DNA of 64,000 nt from RGIG7213 sp045545665 (lineage in GTDB: Bacteria > Bacillota > Clostridia > Oscillospirales > CAG-272), in assembly GCA_045545665.1 (NCBI GenBank), contig JAZQBL010000025.1:35126-99125 (forward strand), in the 5' to 3' direction. Within the stretch, counting starts at the first letter, position 1. Every line of letters starts with the position of its first letter. This document shows positions 40,390-50,000 of the stretch, one piece after another. The notes under the pieces were generated by a model. It worked only from the letters and a program-made list of their open reading frames with translations. It made no database searches and was not told the origin of the DNA. The position numbers and the translations under genes are program-made.

Positions 40390-41510
40390 CAGCCATCCTC
40401 CTCGACTATATCGGAAAGATGTTCGTGTTCTTCACTGTATGATGAGTAGTCGCCGACCATATCGGAGTACTCGGATTTTTTCATAACGTGTATTGCGTCG
40501 GGCTCAATATAAAGACCGATCTTTTCGCCTTCGCCGCAGTAGTCGGTCGTCTGTATCATCCATTTATAATCGTTTATATCAACGATTATTTCATAGTGGA
40601 CGCCCATAAAGGTTACGTTTGAAACAGTTCCCGTGAGCATTCCTTTGTCTGCGGGAACTATGTCAACGTCCTCGGGACGTACGACGATGTCAACAGGCTC
40701 GTTCTTTTCAAAGCCTTTGTCAAGACAGTCGAATACGTGACCTGAAAAACGGACCTTGTAATCTTCAAGCATCGTGCCGAATATGAGGTTTGATTCACCT
40801 ATGAAGTCGGCAACGAAAGCGTTTGTCGGTTCGTTGTAGATATCCTGAGGGGAACCGATCTGAAGTATCTCGCCGTTGTTCATAACAACGACAGTGTCGG
40901 ACATGGAAAGTGCTTCTTCCTGGTCGTGTGTGACGTAAATAAATGTGATACCTGTTTTCTGCTGTATGTTTTTAAGCTCGTTCTGCATATCCTTGCGGAG
41001 CTTGAGATCGAGTGCGCCGAGCGGTTCGTCAAGCAAAAGTATCTCGGGGTCGTTGATGAGAGCGCGTGCTATGGCGACACGCTGCTGCTGACCTCCGGAA
41101 AGTGTTGTGACACTTCGCTTTTCAAAGCCCTTGAGATTGACGAGCTTTAGCATTTCTTTTACTTTTTCGGCAATTTCTCTGTCGGGTCTTTTCTTTATTC
41201 TCAATCCGAAAGCTATATTTTCGAAAACGTTCAGATGAGGAAACAGCGCATATTTTTGAAATACCGTGTTTACGTTTCTCTTGTAAGAGGGAACGTCGTT
41301 GATGCGCTTGCCGTCAAAGAAAACGTCTCCCGAATCGGGATCTTCGAATCCGCCGATTATACGCAAGGTCGTAGTCTTGCCGCAACCGGAAGGACCGAGA
41401 AGTGTTATAAATTCTTTGTCGTGTATTTCGAGGTCTATACCTCTTAAAACAGGTTCACCGTCAAATGCTTTAGTGATATTTTTCAGCTCGATTAAAAGAT
41501 TTTTTTCCAT
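40389..41510 (-). CDS. potA: Spermidine/putrescine ABC transporter ATPase PotA
   Basis: The 373-residue ATPase has Walker A GPSGCGKTT at 39-47, NTVFQKYALFPHLNVFENIAFGLR, signature TLSGGQQQR, and Walker B ILLLDEPLGALDLKLR. A C-terminal TOBE/regulatory domain follows (VVRPEDVDIVP), which binds polyamine for feedback control in E. coli PotA. It is first in potABCD. GGAG lies an unusually long 13 bp before the ATG. Another ATG 8 bp upstream opens a 9-codon frame that overlaps the start. Confidence 0.95.
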   Translation of the reverse strand: MEKNLLIELKNITKAFDGEPVLRGIDLEIHDKEFITLLGPSGCGKTTTLRIIGGFEDPDSGDVFFDGKRINDVPSYKRNVNTVFQKYALFPHLNVFENIAFGLRIKKRPDREIAEKVKEMLKLVNLKGFEKRSVTTLSGGQQQRVAIARALINDPEILLLDEPLGALDLKLRKDMQNELKNIQQKTGITFIYVTHDQEEALSMSDTVVVMNNGEILQIGSPQDIYNEPTNAFVADFIGESNLIFGTMLEDYKVRFSGHVFDCLDKGFEKNEPVDIVVRPEDVDIVPADKGMLTGTVSNVTFMGVHYEIIVDINDYKWMIQTTDYCGEGEKIGLYIEPDAIHVMKKSEYSDMVGDYSSYSEEHEHLSDIVEEDG

Positions 41511-41644
41511 CTCCGCATAAATACTCCTTCAAGTTAAAAAAAGTAATAGGGTTAACCCAAAGATAAAAAGACACAATCAAACATTTTACCCGACATAATG
41601 CTTTGTCGTTATACCGAGAAAAAGAAAGAAAACGTCCGTGCACG

Positions 41645-41673
41645 ATTGTAGCATAACTTGAATGAAATTGCAA
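41645..41673 (-). promoter_or_regulatory. Promoter of potABCD
   Basis: Minus-strand TTGCAA (41668-41673), 17-bp spacer, TACAAT (41645-41650). The transcript would have a leader of about 128 nt containing the perfect palindrome GGGTTAACCC at 41549-41558. Confidence 0.65.
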
Positions 41674-41732
41674 TACTTTTGTCTAATTTTGTTTTATACG
41701 TGATAAAAGATTTACAAATATATACCGACGTA

Positions 41733-41761
41733 TTGACAATATCGGTCTGCACGGTTATAAT
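41733..41761 (+). promoter_or_regulatory. Promoter of the Nudix gene
   Basis: TTGACA (41733-41738), 17-bp spacer, TATAAT (41756-41761), both perfect. Confidence 0.87.
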
Positions 41762-41784
41762 TTAGTAAAAAAAGGAAAATTACA

Positions 41785-42201
41785 ATGCAGGGATACAATC
41801 TTATTGCGGTCTACAATAAAGACGCAGATAAAATATTGATGTGTAAAAGAGTAAAGGATCCGTACAAAGGGCTGTCGAATCTGGTAGGGGGCAAGATAGA
41901 AAAAGGCGAAGACAGCCTGAGTGCCGCCTACAGGGAGCTTTTTGAAGAAACGTCTATAACGAAAGACGATATAATCTTGACAAGACTTATGGATTTTACG
42001 TATCCTTTTGATGATTGTTACGTTGAAGTATATGCAGGAAGGCTTAATAAGGACTTGCAGGTAAAGGGAGATGAAAATCCTCTTTATTGGTCTTCTGCGG
42101 AGCTTGACTATTTTGATATGAGCAAGTATGCAGGTGAAGGGAATATCGGACATATACTCGTCCATATAGGTTATAATAAGGAAAAAATATTGCGCATCTG
42201 A
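41785..42201 (+). CDS. Nudix hydrolase
   Basis: The 138-residue protein has the Nudix box GGKIEKGEDSL...REL.EET at about 35-58, with Gly36, Glu42, Arg50-Glu51 and Glu54-Glu55 in canonical spacing; the last glycine is replaced by serine. Family members hydrolyse nucleoside diphosphates linked to another group, for example oxidised dNTPs or ADP-ribose. The substrate is not evident. GGAAAA lies before ATG; the gene is divergent from potABCD. Confidence 0.93.
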   Translation: MQGYNLIAVYNKDADKILMCKRVKDPYKGLSNLVGGKIEKGEDSLSAAYRELFEETSITKDDIILTRLMDFTYPFDDCYVEVYAGRLNKDLQVKGDENPLYWSSAELDYFDMSKYAGEGNIGHILVHIGYNKEKILRI

Positions 42202-42295
42202 GCTTTTTTACACTTTTTGAACGCAGAATTATGAAAATTAACAATTATAACACAATGTATAAATAATGTTATGCAATAATAGAATAGAGAATTTT

Positions 42296-42348
42296 GCAAA
42301 TTGATAATTCGTGCCGACTGAAGACGGCGAAAATCGGTTGTTAATTGC
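42296..42348 (+). promoter_or_regulatory. Possible structured leader before pckG
   Basis: An imperfect nested inverted repeat: outer GCAAATTGATAA against TTGTTAATTGC and inner GCCG-ACTGAAGA-CGGC. It lies 45 bp before the pckG start. A transcript hairpin or operator is possible; no class recognised and no clear promoter seen. Confidence 0.3.
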
Positions 42349-42392
42349 AAGGTTTAAAAACAGTTAATTCATTTTAAAGGAGTATAGATGTT

Positions 42393-44150
42393 ATGGCAAA
42401 TAAGTACGTACAGAAATTTGTTGACGATGCGGCAGCACTTTGCTCACCCGACAAGATAGTTTGGATAACGGGCGAAGAAGAACAGCTCGAGGCTCTCCGC
42501 CGCGAGGCTTGTGAAACAGGCGAGATCGAAGCTTTGAACCAGGAAAAGCTTCCCCGCTGCTACCTTCACAGAACAGCCCCCAACGACGTTGCGAGAGTTG
42601 AGCACCGCACTCTCATCTGCACAAAGAAGAAAGAGGATGCAGGTAATATAAATAACTGGATGGATCCGCAGGAATGCTACAAGATGCTCGGCGGAATATA
42701 CAAGGATTCCATGAAGGGAAGAACGATGTACGTTATTCCTTATTCAATGGGTGTTATCGGTTCTAAATTCTCAAAGATCGGTATAGAGCTTACGGACTCT
42801 ATATACGTCGTTCTCAATATGGAGATAATGACGAGAGTCGGAAATAAGGTTCTTGAAGCACTCGGCGATTCTCCCGACTACGTTAAGGGCTTGCACGGCA
42901 AGGTAAACGTTGATGAAGAAAACCGTTACATCTGCCACTTCCCCGAGGATAACACGATCTGCTCTGTAAACTCGGCATACGGCGGTAACGTTCTTCTCGG
43001 TAAGAAGTGCTTCGCTCTTCGTATAGCTTCCTATCAGGGTAAACAGGAAGGCTGGATGGCTGAGCATATGCTCATCCTCGGTATCGAAAATCCCGAAGGT
43101 GAAGTTAAGTATATTGCGGCTGCTTTCCCCTCTGCATGCGGTAAAACAAACCTTGCAATGCTCATTCCGCCGGAAATATACAAGAAGAAGGGCTATAAGG
43201 TTTGGTGCGTAGGTGACGATATTGCATGGATCAGAGTAGGCGAAGACGGCAGACTTTGGGCTATGAACCCCGAAAACGGATTCTTCGGCGTTGCTCCCGG
43301 TACGAACGAAAAGTCCAACCCCAATGCGCTTCACACAACGTTCAGCGATACTATATTCACAAACGTTGCTCATAATACAGACGATAATACTGTATGGTGG
43401 GAAGGCCTTACAAAGGAAAAGCCCGAACATATGATAGATTGGAAGGGTAACCCCTACGATCACGAATCGGGCGAAAAGGCAGCACATCCCAACTCCAGAT
43501 TTACTGCAAGAGCTACAAACTGCCCTTGCTTGTCATCTGAATTCGAAAGCCCCAACGGCGTACCGCTTTCCGCTATCGTATTCGGCGGCAGACGTGCAAA
43601 GACTGCTCCCCTCGTATACGAATCCACAAGCTGGCAGAACGGTGTATTCGTAGGTTCTATCATGGCTTCCGAAACAACAGCTGCAGCATCCGGTGCTGTC
43701 GGTGTTGTTCGTCGTGACCCCATGGCTATGCGTCCTTTCGCAGGCTACGATATGGGCGACTACTTCGCTCACTGGCTTGAAATGGGCAAGAAGATAAAGA
43801 ATCCCCCCAAGATATTCAACGTAAACTGGTTCCGTCTTGATGATGAAGGACACTTCATCTGGCCCGGATTCGGTGACAATATGCGTGTTCTTCTTTGGAT
43901 CCTCGCACGTTGCGAAGACAAGGTTGACGCTGTTGAATCCGCTATAGGTTACCTCCCGAACGCAGAGGATATCAATATCGAAGGTCTTGATATTTCCGTT
44001 GATACTATCAAGGAACTTCTTGACATCGACAAGTCCGTATGGCTTGAAGAAGCGGAAGGCATCAAGGATTTCTATGCACAGATCGGTGACAGAGTTCCTG
44101 CAGAGCTTTACGCAGAGCTTGATAAACTTATAGCAAATCTCAAGAAATAA
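42393..44150 (+). CDS. pckG: Phosphoenolpyruvate carboxykinase (GTP)
   Basis: The 585-residue enzyme is full length for the GTP class. The kinase-1 loop FPSACGKTN is near residue 247, with the hypermobile cysteine, and GDDIAWIRVGEDG supplies the kinase-2/metal region. The PEP-binding GYMGG-like NSAYGGNVLLGKKC, FGGRR with the guanine-site region, and NWFRLD follow. It interconverts oxaloacetate plus GTP and PEP plus CO2 plus GDP. In anaerobic Clostridia it commonly runs toward oxaloacetate. AAGGAG is upstream of ATG. Monocistronic, with a hairpin after the stop. Confidence 0.97.
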   Translation: MANKYVQKFVDDAAALCSPDKIVWITGEEEQLEALRREACETGEIEALNQEKLPRCYLHRTAPNDVARVEHRTLICTKKKEDAGNINNWMDPQECYKMLGGIYKDSMKGRTMYVIPYSMGVIGSKFSKIGIELTDSIYVVLNMEIMTRVGNKVLEALGDSPDYVKGLHGKVNVDEENRYICHFPEDNTICSVNSAYGGNVLLGKKCFALRIASYQGKQEGWMAEHMLILGIENPEGEVKYIAAAFPSACGKTNLAMLIPPEIYKKKGYKVWCVGDDIAWIRVGEDGRLWAMNPENGFFGVAPGTNEKSNPNALHTTFSDTIFTNVAHNTDDNTVWWEGLTKEKPEHMIDWKGNPYDHESGEKAAHPNSRFTARATNCPCLSSEFESPNGVPLSAIVFGGRRAKTAPLVYESTSWQNGVFVGSIMASETTAAASGAVGVVRRDPMAMRPFAGYDMGDYFAHWLEMGKKIKNPPKIFNVNWFRLDDEGHFIWPGFGDNMRVLLWILARCEDKVDAVESAIGYLPNAEDINIEGLDISVDTIKELLDIDKSVWLEEAEGIKDFYAQIGDRVPAELYAELDKLIANLKK

Positions 44151-44158
44151 TTATCGTT

Positions 44159-44190
44159 CGAGTAGGAGGGAATTTCCTTCCTACTCGTTT
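44159..44190 (+). terminator. Terminator-like hairpin after pckG
   Basis: CGAGTAGGA/TCCTACTCG outer stem with GGGAATTTCC inside, followed by a short TTT only; the weak T-run may allow read-through into the next gene. Confidence 0.6.
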
Positions 44191-44205
44191 GACGTAAGGT
44201 AGATT

Positions 44206-44550
44206 ATGATACAGATATTCGGAAAGAAAAAGTGTTTTGATACAAAAAAAGCGGAAAGATTTTTTAAAGAACGCAGAATAAAGGTTCAGTTTATTGATCT
44301 GCTTGACAAAGGAATATCTCCCGGGGAATATAAAAGCGTAAAAAACGCTGTCGGCGGAATAGATGCGTTGCTTGACGAAAAGCACCGCGATTATAAACTG
44401 CTCTCGTATCTTGCTTATGAGGAAGATAAGGACGAAAATATACTTGAAGATCCGTCGCTTTTGAAAACTCCGATCGTAAGAAACGGTAAGCTTGCAACGG
44501 TTGGATACTGTCCCGACGTATGGATGAAATGGCTGGAGGCTGAAAAATGA
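44206..44550 (+). CDS. ArsC/Spx-family thioredoxin-fold protein
   Basis: The 114-residue protein has the ArsC-family start IFGKKKCFDTKKAERFFKER, with Cys10 in the position of the redox cysteine, and the C-terminal LLKTPIVRNGKLATVGYCP. Family members include arsenate reductases and the Spx regulator. The single N-terminal cysteine (CxxxK rather than CxxC) argues against Spx, and no ars genes are nearby. Its stop overlaps the methyltransferase start by ATGA. Confidence 0.85.
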   Translation: MIQIFGKKKCFDTKKAERFFKERRIKVQFIDLLDKGISPGEYKSVKNAVGGIDALLDEKHRDYKLLSYLAYEEDKDENILEDPSLLKTPIVRNGKLATVGYCPDVWMKWLEAEK

Positions 44551-45095
44551 ATTTAAAACAGCACGCCAAAGAATACATACTTAAAAATCCCAACGAAAAC
44601 GGTGTATATGTGGATTTTACGATGGGGAACGGACACGATACGGAATTTCTTTGCAGTGTTGCAAAAAACGGTAAAGTGTATTCCTTCGACGTTCAGCCGC
44701 AGGCGCTTGAAAACACAAAAAAACTCCTTGATGACGGCGGATATGACAATTATGAGCTGATATTGTCAGGCCACCAGAACATCAAAGAGTACGTCAAGTG
44801 CAGTATTGACGGCGGAATGTTTAACTTAGGATATCTGCCGGGCGGTGATAAATCGAAGCATACGATGTGCGAAACGACACTTACTGCCGTAAAGCACGGA
44901 ATAGAGCTTTTAAAAGGCGGCGGCGTACTCGTTATATCAGTATACCCCGGACATGAAGAGGGAAGACGTGAAGGCGAAATGCTCCTTGAGTATCTTTCAA
45001 CGTACGACAGAAAATATTATTCGGTGATGAATTGCCGAATGATAAATTCAAGCGATTCACCGTTTATTATTGCGGTTGAAAAATATGCAAAATAA
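44547..45095 (+). CDS. tRNA 5-aminomethyl-2-thiouridine methyltransferase, MnmM (YtqB)-like
   Basis: The 182-residue class I SAM-dependent methylase has the SAM loop DFTMGNGHDTEFL and acidic strand end VYSFDVQ. The family-specific motif NLGYLPGGDK occupies the NPPY position, and VLVISVYPGHEEG follows. This combination is typical of YtqB, now assigned as MnmM, which completes the mnm5s2U34 wobble modification. It is translationally coupled to the ArsC-like gene. Assignment beyond the YtqB family is from homology only. Confidence 0.85.
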   Translation: MNLKQHAKEYILKNPNENGVYVDFTMGNGHDTEFLCSVAKNGKVYSFDVQPQALENTKKLLDDGGYDNYELILSGHQNIKEYVKCSIDGGMFNLGYLPGGDKSKHTMCETTLTAVKHGIELLKGGGVLVISVYPGHEEGRREGEMLLEYLSTYDRKYYSVMNCRMINSSDSPFIIAVEKYAK

Positions 45096-46151
45096 TTATT
45101 TGTCTGACAGTATGGCTTTTGCAAGCTTTGCTGTCAGCTTTTCTTTTCTTGTAAAATCCATTGATGAAATATATATTCCTTCAAGCTCTTCGTGCAATAT
45201 CCTGACTGATGAAAGGTACGACAAAGCCTCCGACACCACCGAAACGTAAGCTTTTTTGATAAAATTAAGCCGCTTTTTCTGTGACTTTATACCGTCACAA
45301 TCGACGAAACGAGCCATATTTATCATCTTGCGGTCTTCACTTTCCGCACCTTTTGTAAACGATATTCCAAGGTCGGGAAGATATATTCCGTCAATTTGAT
45401 ATTCAAGCAGCGGATCATAGCTTACGTAAATTTTTTGCTGTTTTTCTTTGAGCTTTTCGTATAGCAAAGAAAAGAGCGCATATGATGATCCGTACTTATC
45501 CTTTATGATATATTTCACCGTTGCGTTTTTTGAAAAAGTGTCAAGATGCACAGCGCCTGACGTTCCGTAAGCTTTTGTTATTCGTATGTGTTCTTCGCTT
45601 TTTTCACCCTTCGGTATATCACATACGAGCCGTTCTGTGTACGCTTCCATTTTGTCGCAGAGGATGTATGCACAGACTGTGTTGTCGTATTCCCGTTTTA
45701 GCGATCCGCCGCATGCCATAAAAGCGTACGCACGTTTGTAAAGCTCGGATTTTGCATTTACAAGACGCATTATATTTTCTTTTTCCGAGGTCAGTATCTT
45801 GACGTTGAAAAAATCACCGAGATTGATTATTTCCTCTGTTGCACCGGGAAAAACGGGGTCCGTAAGATGCGGGGACGTTCCGTCTATTATGGCTGTATTT
45901 AATTCGCTTATTATGATACCGTCAAGTGAATTTGTGTCGGATGAACATAAAAAGTATTCAACGTCATACCCCTCAAGCTCCGCCTGCTTGCCTATTTCGT
46001 GCATAAGACGTGATTTACCCGTTCCCGGACCGCCTTTCAAAATATAAATTTTTTGAAGCTTGACAGGATCGAATATTTTACCGAAATAGCTTATGAAGCC
46101 GTGCGCGGAGTTGGATGCGGCAAAATAAGCGTTTTTATATTTATCACTCAT
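45096..46151 (-). CDS. P-loop ATPase of unknown function (PRK06851-like)
   Basis: The 351-residue cytoplasmic protein starts with a GFISYFGKIFD segment and a Walker A motif GGPGTGKSRLM near 41-51. It then has FLCSSDTNSLDGIIIS and a region repeating a P-loop-protein fold in the second half. It resembles a family I recall from Clostridia as PRK06851, with no established function. The start at 46151 is set by AAGGAG 7 bp before it; the frame extends 33 codons without a site. Its stop abuts the convergent methylase gene with no gap. Confidence 0.75.
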   Translation of the reverse strand: MSDKYKNAYFAASNSAHGFISYFGKIFDPVKLQKIYILKGGPGTGKSRLMHEIGKQAELEGYDVEYFLCSSDTNSLDGIIISELNTAIIDGTSPHLTDPVFPGATEEIINLGDFFNVKILTSEKENIMRLVNAKSELYKRAYAFMACGGSLKREYDNTVCAYILCDKMEAYTERLVCDIPKGEKSEEHIRITKAYGTSGAVHLDTFSKNATVKYIIKDKYGSSYALFSLLYEKLKEKQQKIYVSYDPLLEYQIDGIYLPDLGISFTKGAESEDRKMINMARFVDCDGIKSQKKRLNFIKKAYVSVVSEALSYLSSVRILHEELEGIYISSMDFTRKEKLTAKLAKAILSDK

Positions 46152-46209
46152 AAAAACTCCTTTTATCTTATTTTTAGTATGATATGAAATTGTATACCCT
46201 TTTGCCACA

Positions 46210-46246
46210 TAAAAATATCCCGACAAAGCGTACTTTGCCGGGAATA
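46210..46246 (-). terminator. Terminator of the ybjQ operon
   Basis: Minus-strand CCCGGCAAAG-TACG-CTTTGTCGGG followed by ATATTTTTA, between ybjQ and the ATPase gene. Confidence 0.85.
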
Positions 46247-46249
46247 TCA

Positions 46250-46561
46250 TCAGATAAATTTTACTGCTGTTCCGTAAACTATTACCTCAGCCGCTCCGTC
46301 CATAACGTTTGCGGATGCGTAACGGATATTTATAACGGCATCTGCGTTCAGTGCCTCTGCTTCTTCGACCATTCTTTTGGTTGCCAAAGCACGTGCTTCG
46401 TTCATCATTTCGTTGTAAGCTTTAAGCTCACCGCCTACGAGAGTTTTGAAGCTTTGCATAATATCCTTTCCTATGTGCTTCGTCTGGATCGTGCTTCCGC
46501 GCACAACGGTGAGGGTCTCCAAATTCTTACCCGTTATAAAATCAGTATTTACTAAGATCAT
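46250..46561 (-). CDS. YbjQ/UPF0145 family protein
   Basis: The 103-residue protein has the YbjQ pattern: GKNLETLTVVRGSTIQTKHIG, EARALATKRMVEEAEALNADAVINIRY and a C-terminal beta strand EVIVYGTAVKF. Members assemble as pentamers and have no known activity. Its first codons overlap the end of the upstream small membrane protein gene by 20 bp, so the pair is coupled. Confidence 0.92.
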   Translation of the reverse strand: MILVNTDFITGKNLETLTVVRGSTIQTKHIGKDIMQSFKTLVGGELKAYNEMMNEARALATKRMVEEAEALNADAVINIRYASANVMDGAAEVIVYGTAVKFI

Positions 46562-46757
46562 CTTCTTCGCCGCTCCTTATTTCTTTTATTCTTTGTATAC
46601 AAACATATAAAATTGCAATAGAAAGTACGATCGGTACAATTCCCAAAAATATTTTCGCTGCCAAACTTTCAAAAGATACGAGTATCAGACAAAAATATAA
46701 AATATAGTAGAGTATTATAAGCACGGTTACAACGATCGGTGCTATCAGTTTTTTCAT
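46542..46757 (-). CDS. Small two-helix membrane protein linked to YbjQ
   Basis: The 71-residue protein has two hydrophobic helices (about 5-28 and 34-54) and a charged C-terminal tail IKEIRSGEEDDLSKY, presumably cytoplasmic. No family recognised. It overlaps ybjQ by 20 bp, suggesting the two products act together, perhaps with the membrane protein anchoring YbjQ (inference). Confidence 0.7.
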   Translation of the reverse strand: MKKLIAPIVVTVLIILYYILYFCLILVSFESLAAKIFLGIVPIVLSIAILYVCIQRIKEIRSGEEDDLSKY

Positions 46758-46905
46758 TACGTACCTCGTTATTCAGATGAATGTGTTTCTCAAGATCCGA
46801 AATTATTATAACATGTAAATTTTCTGATGTCAATAGCTACCGGAAGTTATCTGATTTTATCTCAATAAACACTATATATTTATATATAAATTGCTTCCTA
46901 AAATA

Positions 46906-46934
46906 TTGACATTTAAAATAGTATATGATAATAT
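46906..46934 (+). promoter_or_regulatory. Promoter of the 2548-residue surface protein gene
   Basis: TTGACA (46906-46911), 17-bp spacer, TAATAT (46929-46934), leaving a leader of about 65 nt. Confidence 0.78.
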
Positions 46935-47003
46935 ATTTTTACAATTTTGTACCGTATCTTTCTTTGATAAAAAATGTTTTGTATCGGAAAAGGAGTGTTG
47001 GTT

Positions 47004-50000
47004 ATGCGTAAATGTGAATTTACGAAAAACGTTAAAGGGATCGTGAAGCGTGCGGTAAGCTTTGCTTTGGCTTTCGTTATTGCGCTTCCCGTAGTGATGG
47101 AATCGTCACTGCCCGCTTCAGCTCATGCACATGTGTATTATGAGCTGGAATCGAAAAGAATAAACAAAGAAGACCTGCCCGACGGCAATACCGTCTATTT
47201 CGGAACCGTTTCGGCAACTTTAGACGAAGCGAACCGTTACTATGCGGTATCCGTGTACAGAGAGGGCGACGTTTCTGAAAAAGCGTCGGTCGATATACAT
47301 ACTGTCGATATGACAGCTTTGTACGGCAAGGATTATGAGCTCGTTATGCCCGGCACGCTTGAATATTTAAGCGATAAAAACGTTCTCGAAACATACGTTG
47401 ACGGAGCGCTTGCAGCAGAAGAGCTTATTGAAAACGGCGAAAAACCCGAAAGCTCTTTAGACAAGCTTTTTGAAAACGAAGACGAAAACGATACCGAAAC
47501 GTCTACCGAAGAAAAAAGCGCCCTTGCACAGCAAAAGGAAGAGGCTACAGGTGAGCCGACACGTGAAACGTATTCTACGGAATATGCCGATATGCTGCAA
47601 TCCGTGCTTGAAGGTGTGACACCGGATGTCATAAACGAGCTTCAGTATTCCTCGTGTGCTACTCTGGAGTTCAAGCCGGGCGAGGATGAGAAAAAGGTAT
47701 ATTTCAGATTGATTGACGATGATAAATCTGAGGGGGACGAAAACTTCTCCGTTTTGCTCACGGATCCCGACGGCGTTGAAGTATACGAGGTGCCGAGTAT
47801 ATCCGTGACGATCAAAGACAACGAGCCTGTTGTTCATTCACAGATATCGTTTACGAAAGCGGAATATGACTCTGCGGGTGATACGGTAACTCTTGAAGTT
47901 GAGAGAAACGGTGCTGAATATTCTCTTGTCGATATGCGTATCTTTACCTCGGAAAAAACGGCAAAAGCAGGCATCAACTACGAAGCGCTTGACACAACGC
48001 TTGCGTTTATGCCCTACGAAACGAAAAAAGAAGTAAAGCTGAACGTGGCAGGAGAAGGTGATTTTTCCGTTACCCTCGGCGATTTTAAAGGATGCGAGGC
48101 GGGAGATACCGTTTCTACAGAGATCAGCATATCAAAAGCAAACGGCGCTCCTGCACTTTTGGCAAGCGACGGTATGAGCGAATTTGAAATATCTTTCGGT
48201 GAAGTGATCAACGGCGAAGAAAAAAAGTATACCGTTAAGTACAAACCCGGAGAACCCACGGGAAAAATAATAGATACATCGTATACACCTGATCTCGAGG
48301 TCGGATGCTATTACTTCGCCCTCGATAAAGATTTAGGCGGATATTTCAGTTATTCTGAAAGTCAGTTCAACGGTGACAAGCCGGGTTCTGCAGGAACGCT
48401 ATGCTGTGAATACGTTGACACGGGTGTACAGAATACCTCATACGGCGACCTTGCTTATTACAGCGGCAGAACGTGGTACAACGGCAAAGTCTGGACGAGC
48501 GGCGCCGTTGTTATGCCGGGTGTGTACTATCAGTTCGTTTCGGGTGATATAGAGTCTACATCCGATTTCGGAAGCGGTCAGAAATTCAGAATAAATTCGA
48601 CAACACTCGGTAAAAACAGCTATACAAGCGGAAAATTCGGAAGAAGCCAAACGCAGGTAGCCATTAAAATGGACAACATAGGCAACACTGCGAATAATAA
48701 AAAATTTCACGTTTCTTTCGATGCAATTGATGATAACAAACACGGAACGCCGAAAGCGTATCTCCGTGTTTACGGCGCTGTTGCAATGTACAAAAAGTAC
48801 GTTGTAAGTATAAGCGATCCTGCTCAGATGAGCTATCTTACGGGAAATATATCGAACGGACAGCCCGAAAGAGCAATGTTTACACCCGTTCAGATGACGG
48901 TAAAGTGCGGCGCACTTTCCACTATGGGCACAGGCGACACACGTGATATTTACGCAAGCCCCGATACTTCGTCAACAAACCTCGTGTTTACGGAAAACGA
49001 AGTTAAGGTGAACGGAAATTCGGGAAAATTCGGTACACTTAAAGGATATAGAATAACGATAAACCCCGATGCCGGTAAAAATGCGGTAACTGTTACGTAC
49101 CCCGACGACCTTATAAATTATATGCAAGATACCAAGATTAAGAAAGGGGAATATCTGGATTACAAAGAAGCGGCTGTAAACAAGCAAAAAGAAAAAATAC
49201 TTGCAAATCTTACGACGGTGCCGTACGACGCTTATTTCGTTGACTGGATAGACTACGTCCAGAAAGAAGTTATAAACTACAAGCTCGGATACTACCAGAG
49301 ACTTCACTTTGAACCTATTTACGATTATGAGGAAGTGTCGGTAAAGGTAGTTGGAGCATCGGGCGGTGTCGATGCATCGTTTGTAAATGATAATATTTCA
49401 CAGCACGGTGATTACGTTTTCCATGCAGGAGACGTGCTTGACCTCCGTTCTGTATGTAACGACACACATTACCGTGCAGTCGGTTACGAGTATTCTCCCG
49501 ATAAAGGAACAAACTACTACAGATTCCCGGGACTTACCACCCTTTGCCTTATGCCGGGTAAAGAATCGGGATATTATATCCGCCCCGCAGTTGACGGAAA
49601 CGACAACCGAATAGAAATAGTTTTCAAAGACGGAGCGGAGAATTACTTTACGGTAAACGGAATAGATTATCAGGGACTCGTCGACAATGCGGCGCTCGTC
49701 AATAATAATCTCGGCGGAAGATACATACTTGATATAAACAAGTCAGGAAAAACTGTTTTTGAAAGAATGAATCCCACGACGGGCGAAATATACAGTATAA
49801 GCATCGTTTCAAATTCCGATGATGAAAATTACGTATATATTCCCGTTATAACCGATAATATGACGGGAACGGTATACAAGACGAAACAGCTGTACTTCAA
49901 TGCACGTTCAAATAAAGACGATAACGTGCTTACGGTATCCTACGAAAAAGTGCCGAAAAGTGAGATAGTTAAGTTTTCGGTAAGCGGAACAGTCGTTACA

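Noticed and set aside
42771..43487. 238-codon open frame on the minus strand
   Set aside because: Antisense to pckG, no recognisable domain or start signal; shadow of a highly biased gene.
44206..44550. Arsenic resistance locus or Spx
   Set aside because: No arsR, arsB or acr3 nearby, and the Spx CxxC is not present; kept as ArsC/Spx-family only.
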